DNA of 5,573 nt, taken from NCBI GenBank assembly GCA_025454095.1, contig JALOPC010000120.1, positions 1-5,573 on the forward strand, given 5' to 3'. This document shows, in pieces, positions 4,303 through 5,573 of the stretch. A program made the position numbers and the translations under genes. Source of the DNA: Syntrophales bacterium (lineage in GTDB: Bacteria > Desulfobacterota > Syntrophia > Syntrophales > UBA2192). Every line of letters begins with the position of its first letter. Position 1 is the first letter of the stretch. The notes under the pieces are model-generated. The model had not been told where the DNA came from and made no database searches. It was given only the letters and a program-made list of their open reading frames with translations.

Positions 4303-5573
4303 ATGAGTGCAGTATCCTTCAGCAGCTGGAATGGAAAGATCATCGACAACCGGACCGGGAAGGCGGCAAAGGCCGACGCAGGGGTTCCGAAGATGCTGGG
4401 CGACAAGTCCTTCACGGCGCTCATGGGCTGGAACGGCATGGTCGTCTCCGACACCGTCGCGAACATTCCGTCACTGGCCCTCGGCTATCTCAAGGAGGCC
4501 AGAAAGCTCTCCTGCGGAGAGTGCTCCGTATGCAGCATCGGCATCGACCGATTGATCGGGATCCTCGACGGGCTGATCGCCGGGAAGGGCAAGAAGCAGG
4601 ACATCGCCGAGATCGAACGCATCGCCAAGGGGGTCATGGAGCTCTCCAAGTGCAACTTCGGCCGCGCCTCGGCCGTCACCCCCGTGTTCGACGCTGTCCG
4701 CTACTACAAGGACGAATTTCTTGCCCTCACCTCGGGCAAGAAAGGAACGACGAGGCCCTACCGGGTGGCCGTCACGGCGCCCTGCCTCGAGGCCTGCCCG
4801 GCCAGGCTGGACATCCCCGGCTACATCGAACTGATCCGCAACAACAAGTTCGGAGAGTCTCTCGAGCTGATCCGCCGGCGCTGCATCCTGCCCGGCGTCA
4901 TCGGCCGTTCCTGCACGCACCCCTGCGAAGAGGCCTGTGTCCGGAACGGCATCGACAAAACGCTGGCGATCCGTCTGCTGAAGCGAGCGGCGGCGGACAG
5001 TGACTTGGCCGCCGGGGCAAGCGCCCTGAAGAAACCCGCGGCGGAGAGACCCGAAAAGGTGGCCGTCGTCGGTGCGGGGCCGGCAGGGCTTGCCGCAGCC
5101 TACCACCTCCGCAGGATGGGCTACCAGGTCACGGTGTTCGAGGCCCTGCCCAAGGGAGGCGGCATGGCCGCCGTGGGCATTCCCGATTACCGTCTGCCCA
5201 AGAACATCCTCGAACACGAGGTCGAACTCATCCGTAACCTGGGTGCCGACATCCAGTACAACCGGAAGGTTTCGAAACTCGACATGGACGAGTTGACGGC
5301 CCAGGGTTTCAAGGCCATTTTCCTCGGTGTGGGTGCCCACGAAGGCACCAAGATGGGTTGCAAGGGAGAGGATGCCGGCTACGAGGGTTTCATCGACGGT
5401 GCCGTGTTCCTTCGGGATCTGGCCCTCGGAAAGCCCCTGGAGCCGAAAGGCAAGGTCGTCATCGTCGGCGGCGGCAACGTGGCCATGGACTGCGCCCGCA
5501 GCTGCGCGCGCCTGGGCTTCAAGGATGTGGAAATCCTGTACCGCCGTACCCGCAAGGAGATGCCCGCCCGTGC
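4303..5573 (+). CDS. Iron-sulfur flavoprotein: NuoF-type 4Fe-4S segment fused to GltD/NfnB-like FAD-NAD(P) oxidoreductase (3' truncated)
   Basis: The frame is open from the ATG at 4303 to the window edge (423 full codons) without a stop. Likely role: passing electrons between the oxidoreductase's ferredoxin clusters and NAD(P). Segments: residues 1-66 unrecognised; 67-140 like the C-terminal [4Fe-4S] part of NuoF, with C71-x2-C74-x2-C77 and C117 (spacing 40, about 41 in NuoF) and a YYKDEF end; about 155-235 a GltD/dihydropyrimidine-dehydrogenase-type Fe-S domain with PCLEACPARLDIP (160-172) and GRSCTHPCEEAC (201-212); FAD loop GAGPAG (257-262), Glu280 for the FAD ribose, GIPDYRLP (292-299); NAD(P) loop GGGNVAMD (389-396) and YRRTRKEMPA (413-422). 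The Fe-S domain lacks the leading CxxC of GltD, and Ile200 stands where many relatives have Cys (CGR.C). It follows beta by 52 bp with no terminator, so co-transcription is likely. NADH or NADPH preference is undecided. PadH of phenylglyoxylate dehydrogenase, NfnB and SfrB are the nearest known types. Confidence 0.88.
   Translation, partial: MSAVSFSSWNGKIIDNRTGKAAKADAGVPKMLGDKSFTALMGWNGMVVSDTVANIPSLALGYLKEARKLSCGECSVCSIGIDRLIGILDGLIAGKGKKQDIAEIERIAKGVMELSKCNFGRASAVTPVFDAVRYYKDEFLALTSGKKGTTRPYRVAVTAPCLEACPARLDIPGYIELIRNNKFGESLELIRRRCILPGVIGRSCTHPCEEACVRNGIDKTLAIRLLKRAAADSDLAAGASALKKPAAERPEKVAVVGAGPAGLAAAYHLRRMGYQVTVFEALPKGGGMAAVGIPDYRLPKNILEHEVELIRNLGADIQYNRKVSKLDMDELTAQGFKAIFLGVGAHEGTKMGCKGEDAGYEGFIDGAVFLRDLALGKPLEPKGKVVIVGGGNVAMDCARSCARLGFKDVEILYRRTRKEMPAR

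Noticed and set aside
4293..5003. 236-codon frame starting just before the fifth gene
   Set aside because: It overlaps the iron-sulfur flavoprotein out of frame and is an Arg/Gly/His-rich shadow. The frame from 4303 carries all the recognised cysteine and nucleotide-binding motifs.

Overview
The window reads as a protein-coding stretch of a GC-rich anaerobic bacterium. Codons mostly end in G or C, and nearly all the genes belong to ferredoxin-dependent carbon metabolism. The gene content and arrangement suggest a strict anaerobe such as a Desulfobacterota (deltaproteobacterial) sulfate reducer or syntroph. That placement is inferred from gene content only, since no marker gene is present.

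Layout: (1) Bases 2-826 carry the 3' part of an alanine dehydrogenase gene (ald), on the + strand. The upstream contig edge cuts it just after the expected catalytic histidine. (2) Bases 827-1256 are a 430-bp gap with no credible intact gene. It holds a startless, coding-looking frame on the minus strand and, at its right end, a regulatory-looking block: a 13-bp palindrome, a perfect -35 hexamer and a 9-bp inverted repeat. (3) Bases 1257-4250 form a tight four-gene operon for a 2-oxoacid:ferredoxin oxidoreductase in the order gamma, delta, alpha, beta. The motifs are of the pyruvate/2-ketoisovalerate/aryl-glyoxylate class rather than the 2-oxoglutarate class. (4) From base 4303 to the right edge runs a fifth gene, open at its 3' end. 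It encodes an iron-sulfur flavoprotein joining a NuoF-type [4Fe-4S] segment to a glutamate-synthase-small-subunit (GltD/NfnB-like) FAD and NAD(P) module.

How they may work together: alanine dehydrogenase gives pyruvate, ammonia and NADH. The alpha-beta-gamma core oxidises a 2-oxoacid with CoA to an acyl-CoA, CO2 and two electrons, which pass through the delta ferredoxin subunit. The fifth protein looks suited to pass those electrons between ferredoxin-type clusters and NAD(P). The complex may therefore be a five-subunit NAD(P)-linked 2-oxoacid dehydrogenase, comparable in composition to the phenylglyoxylate dehydrogenase PadEFGHI of Azoarcus, or a pyruvate:ferredoxin oxidoreductase with a dedicated ferredoxin:NAD(P)H module. 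The true substrate cannot be settled from sequence inspection. All five intact or partial genes are on the + strand. No RNA gene, insertion sequence, CRISPR array or origin was seen.
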